A stretch of DNA of 64,000 bases, taken from assembly GCF_001428025.1 (NCBI RefSeq), contig NZ_LMSC01000009.1:359843-423842 (forward strand), read 5' to 3'. This DNA comes from Phycicoccus sp. Soil748 (GTDB lineage: Bacteria; Actinomycetota; Actinomycetes; Actinomycetales; Dermatophilaceae). Of this stretch, positions 37,461 to 45,678 are shown one piece after another (positions within the stretch are counted from its first letter, which is position 1; every line of letters starts with the position of its first letter). The notes beneath the pieces are model-generated. The model was not told the DNA's origin. It made no database searches and saw only the letters and a list, made by a program, of their open reading frames with translations. A program made the translations under genes and the position numbers.

Positions 37461-37783
37461 AGGCCGGTCTGCCCGCCGTCGCTGACCCGCGCGGCAGCGA
37501 CGGCGTGCAGGTCCTTCTCGCGCAGCAGGACGTACTCCTTGGACTGCAGCTCGACCTCACCGCGGTCCTGCGGGTCGAACAGCACCCGGTCACCGACCTC
37601 GACCTGGCGGACGTTCTGGCCGGTCGCGACGACGGTGGCCCACGCCAGACGCCGGCCGATGCTGGCGGTGGCGGGGATGACGATCCCGCCACCGGACCGG
37701 CGCTCGCCACCCTCGCCCTCGAGGGAGACCAGCACCCGGTCGTGCAGCATGCGGATCGGGAGGCGGTCTGCTCCCTCAGCCAC
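37451..37783 (-). CDS. GroES-like co-chaperonin family protein
   Basis: A 110-residue protein with the GroES beta-barrel pattern: MLHDRVLVSLEGEGGERRSGGGIVIPATAS (with the mobile-loop position), WATVVATGQNVRQVEVGDRVLFDPQDRGEVEL, YVLLREKDLHAV. It ends with a 12-residue extension (RVSDGGQTGLYL). No groEL is adjacent, so this is probably an extra GroES paralogue rather than the main co-chaperonin. The GTG start at 37783 overlaps the DUF3618 stop; an internal ATG at MLHDR is the alternative. Confidence 0.8.
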   Translation of the reverse strand: MAEGADRLPIRMLHDRVLVSLEGEGGERRSGGGIVIPATASIGRRLAWATVVATGQNVRQVEVGDRVLFDPQDRGEVELQSKEYVLLREKDLHAVAAARVSDGGQTGLYL

Positions 37784-38060
37784 GACGGCGGCGGACCGCG
37801 CCGAGCCCGATGAGCGCGACCGCTGCAGCCGCGAGGGCCGCGACGCGCTCGGTACGCAGCTCACCCGTGGGTGTGCGGGTGGCCTCGGTGAACTTCTCGC
37901 GCGCGGACTGCACCTGGCGGCGCGCGATCTCCTGCGGCGCGGTACGGGTGTGCAGCTCGTCGACCGTGCCCGCGAGGCGCTCGCGGGCGGCGGCGATGTC
38001 GGCCTCGATCTGGTCGACCGACTTGGGCTGGGACGGACGCGGGGCGCTCGTGTCGCTCAC
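37776..38060 (-). CDS. DUF3618 domain protein
   Basis: A 94-residue protein. The DUF3618 stretch SVDQIEADIAAARERLAGTVDELHTRTAPQEIARRQVQSAREKF is followed by a hydrophobic helix (RVAALAAAAVALIGLGAV) and an Arg-rich end, typical of these small actinobacterial membrane-anchored proteins. Function is unknown. Start GTG has the Shine-Dalgarno TAGGAG. It overlaps the GroES-like gene by 8 bp. Confidence 0.85.
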   Translation of the reverse strand: MSDTSAPRPSQPKSVDQIEADIAAARERLAGTVDELHTRTAPQEIARRQVQSAREKFTEATRTPTGELRTERVAALAAAAVALIGLGAVRRRRG

Positions 38061-38125
38061 GGGATCTCCTACGGGTGGCTGGATGGTGATGGGAGGGCGG
38101 TGTGGTGGCGAGGTGCCCGCGGGGG

Positions 38126-38596
38126 TCAGGCGAGGCCGAGGTCGCGGCGCAGCTTGGCCACGTGGCCGGTGGCCTTGACGTTGTACATCGCGTGGGAGAC
38201 CTGGCCCTGCTCGTCGACCACGACCGTGCTGCGGATGACGCCCTCGACGGTCTTGCCGTAGAGCTTCTTCTCGCCGAACGCTCCCCAGCGCGTCATCACG
38301 GCCCGGTCGGCGTCGGAGAGCAGCGTGATCGTCAGGCCGTCCTTCTCGCGGAACTTCGCGAGCTTGGCCGGGGCATCGGGCGAGATGCCGAGCACCTCAT
38401 AGCCCTCGCCGCGCAGGGAGCTGATGTTGTCGCTGAAGTCGCACGCCTGGGTGGTGCAGCCGGGTGTCATGGCGGCCGGGTAGAAGTAGACGATGACCTT
38501 GCGGCCGCGCAGGTCGGACAAGGTCACCTCCCCACCCTGGTCGTCGGGCAGCGTGAAGTCCGGCGCTTCGTCGCCGGGGCTCAGTCGCTCGCTCAC
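38126..38596 (-). CDS. bcp: thioredoxin-dependent thiol peroxidase (Bcp/PrxQ)
   Basis: Peroxiredoxin of 156 residues: GDEAPDFTLPDDQGGEVTLSDLRG, peroxidatic Cys in PAAMTPGCTTQACDF with the resolving Cys five residues later (PrxQ alpha type). It reduces hydroperoxides in the cytoplasm. GTG start chosen with the upstream GAGGAG; an in-frame ATG at 38638 lies on the Nur-type box and is unlikely. It diverges from cbiM across that box. Confidence 0.92.
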   Translation of the reverse strand: MSERLSPGDEAPDFTLPDDQGGEVTLSDLRGRKVIVYFYPAAMTPGCTTQACDFSDNISSLRGEGYEVLGISPDAPAKLAKFREKDGLTITLLSDADRAVMTRWGAFGEKKLYGKTVEGVIRSTVVVDEQGQVSHAMYNVKATGHVAKLRRDLGLA

Positions 38597-38621
38597 GGGC
38601 GGGTCTCCTCGGGTCGCGTAG

Positions 38622-38638
38622 TTGCAAACGATTTGCAA
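38622..38638. promoter_or_regulatory. Nur-type operator (TTGCAA-N5-TTGCAA)
   Basis: TTGCAA, ACGAT, TTGCAA forms a perfect palindrome and matches the tTGCaa-N5-ttGCAA box of the nickel-responsive Fur-family regulator Nur of Streptomyces (recalled). It abuts the -10 hexamer TAGAGT (38639-38644) of the cbiMNQO operon. Binding of a repressor here would block that promoter. Confidence 0.65.
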
Positions 38639-38644
38639 TAGAGT
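38639..38644 (+). promoter_or_regulatory. putative -10 of the cbiMNQO operon
   Basis: TAGAGT directly follows the Nur-type box. The leader would be about 58 bases, with Shine-Dalgarno AAGGAG before the cbiM GTG. Confidence 0.5.
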
Positions 38645-38708
38645 GGATGTCGTCCTCCCGCAAACCTATCCCAGCAGCGGGTTCGCCACCCGACGGCAAG
38701 GAGTCCCC

Positions 38709-39401
38709 GTGCACGTCCCCGACGGCTTCCTCGACGCCCCCACCTCGCTGGCGACGGCGGGCGTCGCCGCGGTCGGCGTCGTCAGCGCGCTGGTCGGGGC
38801 CGCCCGCCGCGAGCTGGACGACCGCACCGCACCGCTGGCCGGGCTCGTGGCCGCGTTCGTGTTCGCGACACAGATGCTCAACTTCCCCGTCGGCGCGGGC
38901 ACGTCCGGGCACCTGTTGGGCGGCGCCCTCGCCGCCGTGCTCGTGGGTCCGTGCACGGCCACGCTCTGCCTCACGGTGGTGTTGCTGGCGCAGGCCCTGC
39001 TGTTCGCCGACGGCGGCCTGACCGCCATCGGCACCAACATCACCCTGATGGGCCTCGTGGGCGTGTGGGTCGGCTGGCTCACCTTCCGCGGGGTGCAGGC
39101 GCTGCTGCCCCGCCGCGTCGGCATGGTGGTGCCGGCTGCCGCAGTCGGCGCGTTCCTGTCGGTCCCCGTTGCGGCACTGGGGTTCGTGGCGCTGTACGCC
39201 GTGGGCGGCCAGGCCCCGATCCCCCTCGACCGGCTGGCCACGGCCATGGTCGGCTGGCACCTGCTCATCGGCGTCGGCGAGGCCGTCATCACCGCGCTCG
39301 CCGTCTCCTCGATCGTCGCCGTGCGCCCCGACCTCGTCCACGGCGCGCGGAAGGTCCTGCAGCAACGGGAGCTCGTCGTGCGCGAGGAGGTCCGCGCATG
39401 A
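38709..39401 (+). CDS. cbiM: energy-coupling factor transporter substrate-binding subunit CbiM/NikM
   Basis: Seven-helix S-component of 230 residues for Ni2+/Co2+ uptake. The N-terminus reads M(V)HVPDGFLD, where His2 and the free amino end form the metal site, so the GTG at 38709 must be the start. FPVGAGTSGHLLGGALAAVLVGP and GLTAIGTNITLMG are family signatures. Shine-Dalgarno AAGGAG. With a Nur-type operator upstream and no cobalamin riboswitch seen, nickel is the likelier substrate. First gene of cbiMNQO. Confidence 0.93.
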   Translation: MHVPDGFLDAPTSLATAGVAAVGVVSALVGAARRELDDRTAPLAGLVAAFVFATQMLNFPVGAGTSGHLLGGALAAVLVGPCTATLCLTVVLLAQALLFADGGLTAIGTNITLMGLVGVWVGWLTFRGVQALLPRRVGMVVPAAAVGAFLSVPVAALGFVALYAVGGQAPIPLDRLATAMVGWHLLIGVGEAVITALAVSSIVAVRPDLVHGARKVLQQRELVVREEVRA

Positions 39402-39721
39402 GGTCGGTCAGCACGCGTCGCCTCGTCGTGGTGGGCCTTCTCGTCGCGCTCGTCCTCGCCGGTGTCGTGTCCTACTACGCCTCGAGCCACCCCGACGGCC
39501 TCAACTACGTCGCCGAGAAGGTCGGGTTCCTGTCGACCGGGCGCCGGCACGCCACCGACGGCTCACCCTTCGCCGGGTACTCCACTCGCGGGGTCGGCAA
39601 CGCGCGGCTGTCCGGCGGCCTCGCCGGCGTCGTGGGTGTCCTCGTGGTGGGCCTCGTCGGTGGCGGCCTCGCCTGGCTGTTGCGCCGCCGCGGCCACGGC
39701 CCCAGCGAAGACCGGCGGTAG
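39398..39721 (+). CDS. cbiN: PDGLE-domain subunit (CbiN/NikN-like)
   Basis: A 107-residue protein with two transmembrane helices (LVVVGLLVALVLAGVVSYYA and LAGVVGVLVVGLVGGGLAWLL) and the external SSHPDGLNYVAEKVGF motif of the PDGL family that activates CbiM-type transporters. The ATG overlaps the cbiM stop (ATGA). Confidence 0.88.
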   Translation: MRSVSTRRLVVVGLLVALVLAGVVSYYASSHPDGLNYVAEKVGFLSTGRRHATDGSPFAGYSTRGVGNARLSGGLAGVVGVLVVGLVGGGLAWLLRRRGHGPSEDRR

Positions 39722-39725
39722 TCGG

Positions 39726-40487
39726 GTGGGCGCGAGCCACGGGCACCACCTGCACTTCCACGGCCACTCCCCCGTGCACCACCTCCCCGCACACACCAAG
39801 ATCGTCGCGCTCGTCACCTTCGTGCTCGTCGTCGTGGCCACCCCGCGCCAGCACGCCTGGGCGTTCGCGGTGTATGCCGTCCTGCTCCTGGGCGTCGTCG
39901 GCCTCGCCGGGCTGCCCTTCGGCCACATCGCCAGGCGGATGGTCGTCGAGGTGCCGTTCGTCGTCTTCGCGGCGCTGCTGCCGTTCGTGGCATCGGGACC
40001 GCGGGTGCCGGTCGGGCCGCTGAGCCTGTCCGAACCGGGACTGTGGGCGTCGTGGGCGCTGCTGGCCAAGGGAACCCTCGGGGTGCTGGCCTCCCTGACC
40101 CTGGCCGCGACCACCGAGCCGCGCGACCTGCTGGCGGGGCTCGAGCGCCTGCGCCTGCCGCAGCAGCTCGTGCAGATCTTCGGCTTCATGGTGCGCTACC
40201 TCGAGGTCGTCACCGGCGAGCTGACGCGGATGCGCATCGCCCGGGAGTCGCGCGGGTTCCAGGCCCGGTCGGTGCGGTCGTGGCCGGCGCTCGCCTCCAC
40301 CGTGGGGGCGCTCTTCATCCGGTCCTACGAGCGCGGCGAGCGCATCCACCTCGCCATGCTGTCCCGCGGCTACACCGGAAGGCTCCCCGTGACCCACACC
40401 CTCACCGCCTCGTCCGCCCAGTGGCGGCTCGCGGCAGCCCTGCCCACCGCCGCACTGGTGACCCTCGCCGTGGCGGTGGCGCTGTGA
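39726..40487 (+). CDS. cbiQ: energy-coupling factor transmembrane component CbiQ
   Basis: T-component of 253 residues with five or six helices. The cytoplasmic coupling helices contain the two Ala-Arg-Gly-like signatures: ARESRGFQAR and LAMLSRGYTGR, which dock on the ATPase. The N-terminus is strikingly His-rich (HGHHLHFHGHSPVHHLPAH), likely binding the metal at the membrane face. GTG start four bases after the cbiN stop. Confidence 0.92.
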   Translation: MGASHGHHLHFHGHSPVHHLPAHTKIVALVTFVLVVVATPRQHAWAFAVYAVLLLGVVGLAGLPFGHIARRMVVEVPFVVFAALLPFVASGPRVPVGPLSLSEPGLWASWALLAKGTLGVLASLTLAATTEPRDLLAGLERLRLPQQLVQIFGFMVRYLEVVTGELTRMRIARESRGFQARSVRSWPALASTVGALFIRSYERGERIHLAMLSRGYTGRLPVTHTLTASSAQWRLAAALPTAALVTLAVAVAL

Positions 40488-41233
40488 GCGACCCGGTCCT
40501 CGACGTCCGCGGGCTCGCCTACGCCTACCCCGACGGCCACCAGGCGCTGTACGGCGTGAACCTGCACGTGCACCGCGGCGAGCGGGTGGCCCTGCTCGGC
40601 CCGAACGGCGCCGGCAAGACGACGCTGGTCCTGCACCTCAACGGCATCCTCACCGCCGGCGCGGGTTCGGTAGCGGTCTCCGGACTGCCGGTCGCGAAGG
40701 AGAACCTCCAGGAGGTGCGCCGCCGCGTCGGCGTGGTGTTCCAGGACCCCGACGACCAGCTGTTCATGCCCAGCGTCCGCGCCGACGTCGAGTTCGGGCC
40801 GGCCAACCTGGGCCTGCGCGGCGCCGAGCTGGAGCGCCGCGTCGTCGACGCCCTCGACCGGGTCGGCATGGTCGACTTCATCGACCGGCCGCCGCACCAC
40901 CTGTCGTTCGGCCAGCGGCGCCGCGTGGCCGTCGCCACGGTGCTGGCCATGGAGCCCGAGGTGCTCGTGCTCGACGAGCCCTCCTCCAACCTCGACCCCG
41001 CGTCCCGGCGCGAGCTCGCCGACATCATCCGCTCGCTCGACGTCACCGTGCTCATGGTCACGCACGACCTGCCCTACGCCTACGAACTCTGCCCCCGGTC
41101 GGTCGTCCTGTCCGACGGCGTCGTGGTGGCCGACGGCACCACACGCGACGTGCTCACCGACGACGCGCTCATGGCCGCCCACCGACTCGAGCTGCCGTTC
41201 GGGTTCGACCCGCGCACCATCCCGGCGCCGTAG
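40484..41233 (+). CDS. cbiO: energy-coupling factor ATP-binding protein CbiO
   Basis: ABC ATPase of 249 residues: Walker A GPNGAGKTT at 39-47, Q-loop VVFQDPDDQLF, signature LSFGQRRRVA, Walker B VLVLDEPSSNLD, and switch MVTHDLPYA. It powers the CbiMNQ transporter. GTG start overlaps the cbiQ stop (GTGA). The next gene converges 4 bp beyond the stop. Confidence 0.94.
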   Translation: MSDPVLDVRGLAYAYPDGHQALYGVNLHVHRGERVALLGPNGAGKTTLVLHLNGILTAGAGSVAVSGLPVAKENLQEVRRRVGVVFQDPDDQLFMPSVRADVEFGPANLGLRGAELERRVVDALDRVGMVDFIDRPPHHLSFGQRRRVAVATVLAMEPEVLVLDEPSSNLDPASRRELADIIRSLDVTVLMVTHDLPYAYELCPRSVVLSDGVVVADGTTRDVLTDDALMAAHRLELPFGFDPRTIPAP

Positions 41234-41237
41234 GGCG

Positions 41238-42611
41238 TCAAGGTCTCCGGCCCCGGACCGGCGGGTCGACCGGTCCCTGGGGCGCAGACCACTCCGCGGC
41301 GTCCGCGCCCCACCGGTGGCCGACCCGGGTGAACTCGCGGGGCCCGTCGTCGACCTGGAAGGCGGGTCTGGACTGCACGAGCTCACCGAGGTCGGTGGGA
41401 GTCGACACCATCCACGGCGAGGGGTCGTCGAGAGCTTGCGCCGGGGCGTCGAGGGCATCGGACTGGAGCAGCCAGTGCGCGGTCCGGGCGAGGTGCGCGG
41501 ACACGCGCCAGGTGCCGCCCTCCACCGCCCGGCGACGCAGGGCCGTGAGGACCCCGGCAGCGAGGAGGTACCCCGTCGCGTGGTCGAGCGCCTGGGCCGG
41601 CAGGGCACCAGGGGTCCGGTCGTCGCGCGACTCCAGCAGCGCGATACCGGTGGCTGCCTGGACGATGCTGTCGAACCCACGGCGGCCACCCCACGGCCCG
41701 CTCGGCGTCCACGCCGTGAGGGTGGCGCACACGAGGTGTGGGTGGGTCAGCGCGAGCGCGTCGGGGTCCAGCCCGTATGCCGCGAGCGCCCCGGGCCGGT
41801 AGCCGACGACGAGGACGTCGGCCTCGTCCACGAGCTCGTGCAGGCGCCGGCGGGCGTGCTCGTCGTGGAGGTCGACGAGCGTGGACCGCTTGCCCGGCCC
41901 GGTCTCGAGGTGCTGGGCCTCGATCTCGGGCAGGTGCGGGCTGTCCACGCGCAGCACGTCGCAGCCGAGGAACGCCAGCGTCCGGGTGGCCACCGGGCCG
42001 GCGATGACCCTGGTGAGGTCGAGGACGCGGGGTCGTGGCCGGACCGGCGCCGGGGCCGCGTCCCCCGTCGTGGTCACGGCCAGCACGTCGTGCGTCGCCA
42101 CGGCCCGCGCCTGCTCGCCGCCCATCCACTCGGCCAGCGGGCGCACGCGCACCGCGATGCCGTGCTCGGCGGTCACGACGTCCTCGACCTCGGAGGCGCC
42201 TGCCGCGGCCATGAAGGCAGTCAGCTCGTCTCGCGTCGTGTCCTCGCCGAGCCCCAGCGCGCGCAGCAGGCGAGCCCGGTGGTGTGGGTAGTTGGCGTGC
42301 GTGCGCACCCAGCCGTCCTGTGTCTCGAAGAAGCCGGACAGGGGCGCGAACCCCGACCCGCCCACGCCACCGAGGCTCTGCAGCTGGTCGCCCCGGAAAG
42401 AGACGGCGACCTGGCGCGGGTCGACGTGGACACGGTCGCCGCCACGCAGGACGGCCCCGGCCAGCCCTGCCGCGGCGACGGCCCCGCAGGCCAGCGTGCT
42501 GACGGGCAGCACCGAGGGCAGCGCACTGCCGGGCCGCAGGTCGAGGTGGGCGGCGACGTGGCCCTCGTCGAGGCGCAGCGCCGGGAGCAGCTCGCGCAGC
42601 AGGGGGTTCAC
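41238..42611 (-). CDS. CoA transferase, CaiB/BaiF family (class III)
   Basis: A 457-residue family III CoA transferase. The Rossmann-like half is at residues 195-300: RVLDLTRVIAGPVATRTLAFLGCDVLRVDSPHLPE, GKRSTLVDL, then YRPGALAAYGLDPDAL and the conserved GFDSIVQAATGIA. The N-terminal 190 residues are a shorter CoA-transferase-III-like half. The expected catalytic Asp (in the EAPGxGD region of FrcA-type enzymes) is not obvious, so activity is uncertain. The GTG start follows TACCGT plus six bases. Substrate unknown. Confidence 0.82.
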   Translation of the reverse strand: MNPLLRELLPALRLDEGHVAAHLDLRPGSALPSVLPVSTLACGAVAAAGLAGAVLRGGDRVHVDPRQVAVSFRGDQLQSLGGVGGSGFAPLSGFFETQDGWVRTHANYPHHRARLLRALGLGEDTTRDELTAFMAAAGASEVEDVVTAEHGIAVRVRPLAEWMGGEQARAVATHDVLAVTTTGDAAPAPVRPRPRVLDLTRVIAGPVATRTLAFLGCDVLRVDSPHLPEIEAQHLETGPGKRSTLVDLHDEHARRRLHELVDEADVLVVGYRPGALAAYGLDPDALALTHPHLVCATLTAWTPSGPWGGRRGFDSIVQAATGIALLESRDDRTPGALPAQALDHATGYLLAAGVLTALRRRAVEGGTWRVSAHLARTAHWLLQSDALDAPAQALDDPSPWMVSTPTDLGELVQSRPAFQVDDGPREFTRVGHRWGADAAEWSAPQGPVDPPVRGRRP

Positions 42612-42623
42612 AGCCCGACGGTA
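42612..42623 (-). promoter_or_regulatory. putative leaderless promoter of the CoA transferase
   Basis: TACCGT (42623-42618, minus strand), six bases, GTG at 42611. Confidence 0.5.
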
Positions 42624-42665
42624 CGGCACGGGCGTCCCGCGGCGCGCGAGTCCGTCGGAGGCCGC

Positions 42666-43304
42666 TCAGTAGCCCTCCGGCAGCAGCTCGCCGACCGGCG
42701 CACTGGCCTCGACCCGGTTGCCGGGCGGCGCCAGCGGGCACACCCAGCGGTAGTCGTAGACGCACGAGGGGTTGTAGGCGAAGTTGAGGTCGACCACCCA
42801 GGAGTCCTGGTCGTCACGCCCGAGGTCAGCCCCCTTGACGGTGTCGAGCAGGTAGCGGCCGGCGCCGTAGGTCTCCTGTCCCGCAGAGCCGTCGCGCACG
42901 GGGAGGAACAGGCCTCCGCCGTACGAGTCGAGCCACCACAGGTCCAGCGTCCCGAGGCCCTCCAGCGTCACGCGCCCGGCGCCGCGGAACGGCACCACGC
43001 CATCGGTCGCCGACAGGAACTCCCACGGCTCCTGCTCGGCCGGCTCCACCGGCACGACGAACCGGAACGCCGGGTCGTACGGCGCGTGGCGCAGCGACTG
43101 CCCCTCGCGGCGTGGCGACGCCGGGTGCTCGAGGAACAGGCGCGACCGCGTCTCGACCCAGAGGGCGTGGGCCTCCTCGGGGTCCGGCTCCGCGCGGACG
43201 GCGGCATAGAGGGCGTGCACCTCCCGGCGCCAGGACGCCGTGTCGAGCGCGTCCTTGCTGGGCAGGTCCTGCGCGTCCTCCCAGTCGTCCTTGGGTGCAG
43301 TCAT
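42666..43304 (-). CDS. DUF1684 domain protein
   Basis: A 212-residue soluble protein. DUF1684 features: WRREVHALYAAVR, ETRSRLFLEHPASP, YDPAFRFVVPVEPA, then FLPVRDGSAGQETYGAGRYLL and DLNFAYNPSCVYDYRWVCPLAPPGNR. The last stretch (NFAYNPSC.Y...W.CPLAP.GN) is the most conserved part of the family. Biochemical role is not established. The ATG at 43304 is preferred to an upstream in-frame ATG at 43355. Confidence 0.88.
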   Translation of the reverse strand: MTAPKDDWEDAQDLPSKDALDTASWRREVHALYAAVRAEPDPEEAHALWVETRSRLFLEHPASPRREGQSLRHAPYDPAFRFVVPVEPAEQEPWEFLSATDGVVPFRGAGRVTLEGLGTLDLWWLDSYGGGLFLPVRDGSAGQETYGAGRYLLDTVKGADLGRDDQDSWVVDLNFAYNPSCVYDYRWVCPLAPPGNRVEASAPVGELLPEGY

Positions 43305-43409
43305 GTGCGCACGTCGGGACTTGAGCCAGTCAATGCAGCACATCTCATGGAGCAAGTGTCCCTCACCGTGGTGCGGTGTCGGGCGACCGTGCCGAGGTGT
43401 TGGGCCCGC

Positions 43410-43940
43410 CTAGTGGTCGGACCTGTCGGATGGGTGGTCAGGCTCGTTCGGAACGCTCTCGAGCCCCGCGGCGCCTTCGGCCGCCGGGTCTGCCTTGTCC
43501 TGCTCACCCGCGACGGAGACCTGACCAGTGCGAGCGACGACGAGGACCTCCACATTCGAACCGTCCGGGCGTACCAGCTTGACGTCGTACGTCGTCCCGA
43601 CCGGGCCGGTGGCCGCTTCCACCTCGTCGACGTGGGCTCTGGTCGCGCTCGCTGCGAGGGCCGCAGCCTGCGCTGCGGTGAGCGGTCGCGCGGGCCGCGT
43701 CGGTCGGGCCGTCGCACCGAGCGGGTGGCTGGATGGCATCGTCGGTCGCTGGGTCACGGTGGGCTCTGACGTGACGCCGTTCACCGAAACGGGACCAGTC
43801 GCAGCGACAGCCCGGGCGTGCTGCCCTGGGTGTGATCCGGTGCGAGTCGCCATCACCGCGGCGGTGCCTCCCAAGGAAGCGACGGCGGCGACGGTGGTCA
43901 GTCCGGCGGCGAACCGGCCGGGGCGAGTGGTGAGGTGCAT
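43410..43940 (-). CDS. secreted protein with PepSY-like C-terminal domain
   Basis: A 176-residue protein. The N-terminal signal/anchor is FAAGLTTVAAVASLGGTAAVMA. A Pro/Thr/Arg-rich middle follows. The segment ATRAHVDEVEAATGPVGTTYDVKLVRPDGSNVEVLVVARTGQVSVAG looks like a PepSY-type domain (helix then strands ending in a DG and G-V motif). The acidic tail ends DHPSDRSDH. It probably sits outside the membrane; role unknown. AAGGA lies before the ATG. No partner gene is adjacent. Confidence 0.75.
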   Translation of the reverse strand: MHLTTRPGRFAAGLTTVAAVASLGGTAAVMATRTGSHPGQHARAVAATGPVSVNGVTSEPTVTQRPTMPSSHPLGATARPTRPARPLTAAQAAALAASATRAHVDEVEAATGPVGTTYDVKLVRPDGSNVEVLVVARTGQVSVAGEQDKADPAAEGAAGLESVPNEPDHPSDRSDH

Positions 43941-44140
43941 GGCGGAGTCCTTCTGTCAGTGGCGGCCCCCGTGGTCGCCTGTCGCCAGCCTGAAAGCCGG
44001 GTGACAGCCCCGACAGGCACCCTTGGTGTCCGTATCCCCCACCTGTGGCAGAGCCCGCCCTGCGAAGCGCCTCACGTTCAGGTGCACGTGGACGCGATAC
44101 CGGGACCACGATGGGGCCGGCGCGCGACAGCCGGGTCCGG

Positions 44141-44222
44141 TGCGCAAGGCGGGACTTGAACCCGCACGCCCGAAGGCACCAGGACCTAAACCTGGCGCGT
44201 CTGCCGATTCCGCCACTTGCGC
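44141..44222 (-). tRNA. tRNA-Leu (anticodon TAG)
   Basis: On the minus strand: acceptor GCGCAAG/CTTGCGC, anticodon stem CCAGG/CCTGG around TTTAGGT, long variable arm TGCCTTCGGGCGT, T-arm GCGGGTTCAAGTCCCGC, discriminator A, CCA not encoded. TACAGT (44237-44232) is nine bases upstream as -10. Confidence 0.95.
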
Positions 44223-44253
44223 GCGGAGGCCACTGTACGGCCTCGGGGCGTCC

Positions 44254-44862
44254 TCAGCCGAGCAGGTCGCGCAGGTGCGGGACCAGGGCGCGGAACGCCT
44301 TGCCGCGGTGGGAGATCGCGTTCTTCTCCTCCGGCGACAGCTCAGCCGCGTGGCGGGTGTCGCCCTCGACGACCAGCACCGGGTCGTAGCCGAAACCGTT
44401 GGCACCCTTGGGCTCTCGCGCCAACGCACCCGGCATGCGGCCCTCGGTGGAGCGCACCGTACCGTCCGGCAGCGCCAGCACCGCGGCGCACACGAAGGCC
44501 GCCGCGCGGTGCTCGTCCTTGACGTCGGCGGTCTGGGCGAGGAGCAGGTCGAGGTTGGCGCGGTCGTCGCCGTGGCGACCGGCCCAGCGCGCCGAGAAGA
44601 TGCCGGGAGCACCGCCGAGCACGTCGACCGACAGCCCCGAGTCGTCGGCGAGCGACGGCAGCCCGGTGAACTCGGCGAGCGCCAGCGCCTTGAGCCGGGC
44701 GTTGCCCTCGAAGCTCACCTCGTCCTCGACGACGTCGGGCGCACCGGGGAAGTCACCGGCTCCGACGATCTCGAGGCCGAGCTCCTCGACGACGTCGGAG
44801 AGGATGGCGCGCAGCTCGAGGACCTTGTGGTCGTTGCGGGTCGCGAGGACGACCCGGGTCAC
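44254..44862 (-). CDS. rdgB: XTP/dITP diphosphatase
   Basis: Ham1/RdgB nucleotide house-cleaning enzyme of 202 residues. [14 protein letters not shown] at the N-terminus, [29 protein letters not shown] with the metal-binding acidic residues, SARWAG, and [12 protein letters not shown] are family signatures. It hydrolyses non-canonical purine triphosphates to monophosphates. The GTG overlaps the rph stop by 4 bp (GTGA); rph-rdgB is a conserved actinobacterial pair. Confidence 0.95.
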   Translation of the reverse strand: MTRVVLATRNDHKVLELRAILSDVVEELGLEIVGAGDFPGAPDVVEDEVSFEGNARLKALALAEFTGLPSLADDSGLSVDVLGGAPGIFSARWAGRHGDDRANLDLLLAQTADVKDEHRAAAFVCAAVLALPDGTVRSTEGRMPGALAREPKGANGFGYDPVLVVEGDTRHAAELSPEEKNAISHRGKAFRALVPHLRDLLG

Positions 44863-45632
44863 AGCTCGCGCTCCCGCGGCGTGGCGGCGAGCGCCTCCTG
44901 CTGGCGGACGGCGAGGTCGGCACAGCCCTGGGTGGCCTTGTCGAGCAGCGCGTCCAGCATGTCGCGGTCGAAGGGCTCGGCCTCCGCGGTCCCCTGCACC
45001 TCGACGAACCGCCCGTCGCCGGTCATGACGACGTTCATGTCGGTCTCGGCGGTCGAGTCCTCCGGGTAGTCGAGGTCGATGACCGCCTGGCCCTTGACGA
45101 TGCCGACCGAGACCGCGGCGATGGAACCGGTGAGCGGCTTCGCGTTCCTGGCGATGAGGCCCTTGGCCCGGGCGTCCTCGATGGCGTCGACGAGCGCGAC
45201 GTAGGCGCCGGTGATGGCGGCGGTCCGCGTGCCGCCGTCGGCCTGCAGGACGTCACAGTCCAGGACGATGGTGTTCTCGCCGAGCGCCTTGGTGTCGATG
45301 ACCGCCCGCAGGCTGCGGCCGATGAGCCGGCTGATCTCGTGGGTGCGCCCGCCGACCTTGCCCTTGCGGGACTCGCGGTCGGAGCGGGTGTTCGTCGCGC
45401 GGGGCAGCATCTCGTACTCCGCCGTGACCCAGCCGGTGCCCTTGCCCTTGAGCCAGCGCGGCACGCCCTCGGTGAACGAGGCCGCGCAGAGCACCCGGGT
45501 GCGGCCGAACTCGACGAGCACGCTGCCCTCGGCGTGGTCCAGCCAGTTGCGGGTGATGCGCACCTCGCGGGTCTGGTCGGGGGTGCGGCCGTCGTGGCGG
45601 GCCTGGGCGGTCGGGGCGGTGGTGTCGGTCAC
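44859..45632 (-). CDS. rph: ribonuclease PH
   Basis: Phosphorolytic 3' exoribonuclease of 257 residues that trims tRNA 3' ends. Motifs: [65 protein letters not shown], and [23 protein letters not shown] start seven bases after TAGCCT. Co-transcribed with rdgB and divergent from nfo. Confidence 0.96.
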   Translation of the reverse strand: MTDTTAPTAQARHDGRTPDQTREVRITRNWLDHAEGSVLVEFGRTRVLCAASFTEGVPRWLKGKGTGWVTAEYEMLPRATNTRSDRESRKGKVGGRTHEISRLIGRSLRAVIDTKALGENTIVLDCDVLQADGGTRTAAITGAYVALVDAIEDARAKGLIARNAKPLTGSIAAVSVGIVKGQAVIDLDYPEDSTAETDMNVVMTGDGRFVEVQGTAEAEPFDRDMLDALLDKATQGCADLAVRQQEALAATPREREL

Positions 45633-45645
45633 GGCAGCAAGGCTA
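45633..45645 (-). promoter_or_regulatory. putative leaderless promoter of rph-rdgB
   Basis: TAGCCT (45645-45640, minus strand), seven bases, GTG at 45632. Confidence 0.55.
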
Positions 45646-45666
45646 ACCGCCGTCGGTGAGCCGCCC

Positions 45667-45678
45667 TAGGGTGGACCC
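45667..45678 (+). promoter_or_regulatory. putative leaderless promoter of nfo
   Basis: TAGGGT (45667-45672), six bases, ATG at 45679. Confidence 0.55.

Noticed and set aside
38597-38708. Cobalamin riboswitch upstream of cbiM
   Set aside because: The leader would be only about 60 bases and lacks a B12-box; a Nur-type operator explains regulation better.
42666-43355. Start of the DUF1684 gene at the ATG 43355
   Set aside because: The added 17 residues (MLHEMCCIDWLKSRRAH) are unlike the family and the ATG at 43304 fits the usual length.
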